A DNA stretch of 64,000 nucleotides from Roseivirga ehrenbergii (GTDB taxonomy: Bacteria > Bacteroidota > Bacteroidia > Cytophagales > Cyclobacteriaceae). The stretch's first letter is position 1, and each line of letters starts with the position of its first letter. The notes under the pieces were generated by a model, which ran no database searches, was not told the origin of the DNA, and saw only the letters and a program-made list of their open reading frames with translations. The DNA lies in assembly GCF_001593005.1 (NCBI RefSeq), contig NZ_LQZQ01000004.1, positions 124,001 through 188,000 of the forward strand. The letters run 5' to 3'. A program made the translations under genes and the position numbers. Below, one piece after another: positions 62,584 through 64,000 of the stretch.

Positions 62584-63159
62584 TCAAAAAGTAATCCCCC
62601 CTCGTATTACCAATGCACTTCCGTAAGGTGACCTAAGGTCATCATGAAGCAGGTTATATAATACCGTTATATTTACTCCGCCCTTTCCAAAAATAGGTTG
62701 AAATGCACCGCCTCCTATAAATAAGCCTGGCACCCATTCCCGATTCGTAGCTTCACTAAAAGGATCTGGGGCAAATTCAACATTCAAAGCCTCAAACTCC
62801 ATATGGGCAAAATAAGTCTCGAAAATATTATGCCTTAAGAAAGTACGTCCACCATATACACTACTACTTACTTTAAATTCGTCACGTGAAGGTAGAAGCG
62901 CGTACTTACGGGAAAGGTAAAGATACGTGGCACCCAAACCCGCAGAAAAGTCCTGAGTAATCATATAACCAGCCAGCGGTGAAACATCGATATAAGTAAA
63001 GTTGGTGCCGAGATTGAATGAAAAATTTCCTCCAAAATAAACCCGATCCATAAAACTAACAGAATCCGCTTCTTGAGGTTCTTCCTCGAAGTAAATCTGA
63101 GCCTGAAGGCTTGAAAAGCTTATAAAAAAGAAGGCGACAAGGGTGAATAGTTTTCTCAT
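62584..63159 (-). CDS. Predicted small outer-membrane beta-barrel protein
   Basis: 191 residues. MRKLFTLVAFFFISFSSLQAQ is a signal peptide. The mature part alternates Gly- and aromatic-rich strands (VYFGGNFSFNLGTNFTYIDVSPLAGYMITQDFSAGLGATYLYL) and ends ...ALVIRGGITF with C-terminal Phe, as expected for an eight-strand barrel. I recognise no specific family beyond general Bacteroidota outer-membrane beta-barrel proteins. Located downstream of ftsB on the same strand but separated by a weak terminator. Confidence 0.7.
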   Translation of the reverse strand: MRKLFTLVAFFFISFSSLQAQIYFEEEPQEADSVSFMDRVYFGGNFSFNLGTNFTYIDVSPLAGYMITQDFSAGLGATYLYLSRKYALLPSRDEFKVSSSVYGGRTFLRHNIFETYFAHMEFEALNVEFAPDPFSEATNREWVPGLFIGGGAFQPIFGKGGVNITVLYNLLHDDLRSPYGSALVIRGGITF

Positions 63160-63175
63160 AGTTCTGATAACGAAA

Positions 63176-63196
63176 AAGTCCTCAAAAAGAGGACTT
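63176..63196 (-). terminator. Weak terminator downstream of ftsB
   Basis: AAGTCCTC / GAGGACTT with a five-base loop, followed by a short T-run on the minus strand, between ftsB and the outer-membrane protein gene. Confidence 0.55.
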
Positions 63197-63219
63197 GGTA
63201 TGCATATTTTTTTCTTGAT

Positions 63220-63519
63220 TTAGTCTTCCGTTACTATGACGAAAAGATCTTCAGATGGTTTCTTCATTAAGTACTTTTCTCTTGCAAACTTTTCAAGCAA
63301 CTCCTGATTAGTCGTCAACTCTTCTTTATTCTTCAGCACTTCTACTTTTTTCTCTAGGTAGTATTCTTTCTGTTTTTCAAGATTACTTAGTTTCGACTTC
63401 AGCCTAATCTGAGTCACGATGTCATTTGAGTCTACAAACAGCATCCAAATAATAAAAAACGTTCCGAAGAGGAAATAAAAACTCTTTGCGAAGCGAGGAA
63501 CCTTGGTGAAAGCCTTCAT
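63220..63519 (-). CDS. FtsB/DivIC-family septum formation protein
   Basis: 99 residues. One membrane helix (SFYFLFGTFFIIWMLFVDSNDIV), then a coiled coil (RLKSKLSNLEKQKEYYLEKKVEVLKNKEELTTNQELLEKFAREKY) and the conserved closing YLMKKPSEDLFVIV. This is the DivIC/FtsB architecture, a bitopic linker in the divisome with FtsL and FtsQ. Its position directly after eno is the same as in many bacteria. A consensus -7 box four bases from the ATG indicates a leaderless message. Confidence 0.92.
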   Translation of the reverse strand: MKAFTKVPRFAKSFYFLFGTFFIIWMLFVDSNDIVTQIRLKSKLSNLEKQKEYYLEKKVEVLKNKEELTTNQELLEKFAREKYLMKKPSEDLFVIVTED

Positions 63520-63523
63520 AGTA

Positions 63524-63531
63524 CAAAAGTA
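63524..63531 (-). promoter_or_regulatory. -7 box of ftsB
   Basis: TACTTTTG on the minus strand, perfect TAnnTTTG, four bases from the ATG; TTTTG about 21 bases further upstream may be the -33 element. Confidence 0.6.
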
Positions 63532-63611
63532 ACTAACTTTTTAGCACAAAATCAAAAGTATGACGATTTACTGTTAACGAATCTGGTAGGCTTTTAATTA
63601 CACGTAAAACA

Positions 63612-63645
63612 AAAAGACTTCATCCTTTACAGAATGAAGTCTTTT
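63612..63645 (-). terminator. Terminator of eno
   Basis: 12-bp perfect stem AAAAGACTTCAT / ATGAAGTCTTTT with a 10-base loop, followed by T-rich sequence on the minus strand, 24 bases past the eno stop. Confidence 0.8.
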
Positions 63646-63668
63646 AACTATTAAGTATTGTATTCGGC

Positions 63669-64000
<332 letters not shown>

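Overview
The window reads as chromosomal DNA of a Bacteroidota bacterium, most likely a marine Cytophagales (Roseivirga- or Fulvivirga-like). Three things support this. The -7 promoter motif TAnnTTTG recurs just upstream of starts. Shine-Dalgarno sites are rare. The families are typical of the group: LptD-like assembly protein, six-bladed beta-propeller lipoproteins, BlaI/BlaR1 pair, epimerase-type threonine dehydrogenase, DAHP synthase-chorismate mutase fusions, archaeal-type ProS. No rRNA, tRNA, CRISPR array, phage or transposase gene was seen. The genus is inference.

Layout. 1-2831: end of a Pel-like exopolysaccharide locus (pelG partial, pelF). 2991-6437: pyruvate carboxylase. 6562-10077: overlapping surface-polysaccharide operon (sugar ketoisomerase, acyltransferase, Wzx flippase, GT2). 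10133-14068: EamA transporter, floA-nfeD, proS. 14202-17265: Ser/Arg-rich lipoprotein and FadL-like porin. 17279-21068: aroK, DoxX-like protein, DUF1599, and the folP-cdaA (c-di-AMP) operon. 21084-31259: tandem array of eight paralogous propeller proteins, one broken by two frameshifts, with one small membrane gene on the opposite strand. 31324-35651: threonine catabolism (kbl, tdh) and a CotH lipoprotein bracketed by two copies of an intergenic repeat. 35929-43102: SirB1-like protein, acyl-CoA carboxylase beta subunit, MlaD, amidase, LptD. 43402-47696: HEAT-repeat gene, lysS, blaI-blaR1. 47776-54247: proline dehydrogenase and two aromatic-pathway operons. 54329-64000: ABC exporter, DUF1036-like protein, BtuF-like receptor, M42 peptidase, pccB, ppx, Ldh, outer-membrane protein, ftsB and partial eno.

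The most notable signal lies between the two aromatic operons. A 25-codon reading frame with seven consecutive Phe/Tyr codons is followed by mutually exclusive hairpins and a T-rich terminator directly ahead of the second DAHP synthase-aroB-aroA operon. It has the architecture of a Phe/Tyr transcription attenuator. The small gene just before it resembles prephenate dehydratase but has lost conserved catalytic residues.

Other points worth a second look are the propeller array, a dispersed palindromic element (CCTCCAAAAGTT...AACTTTTGGAGG, three copies), an 18-bp direct repeat around one of those copies, REP-like palindromes, and a set of TTG start codons.
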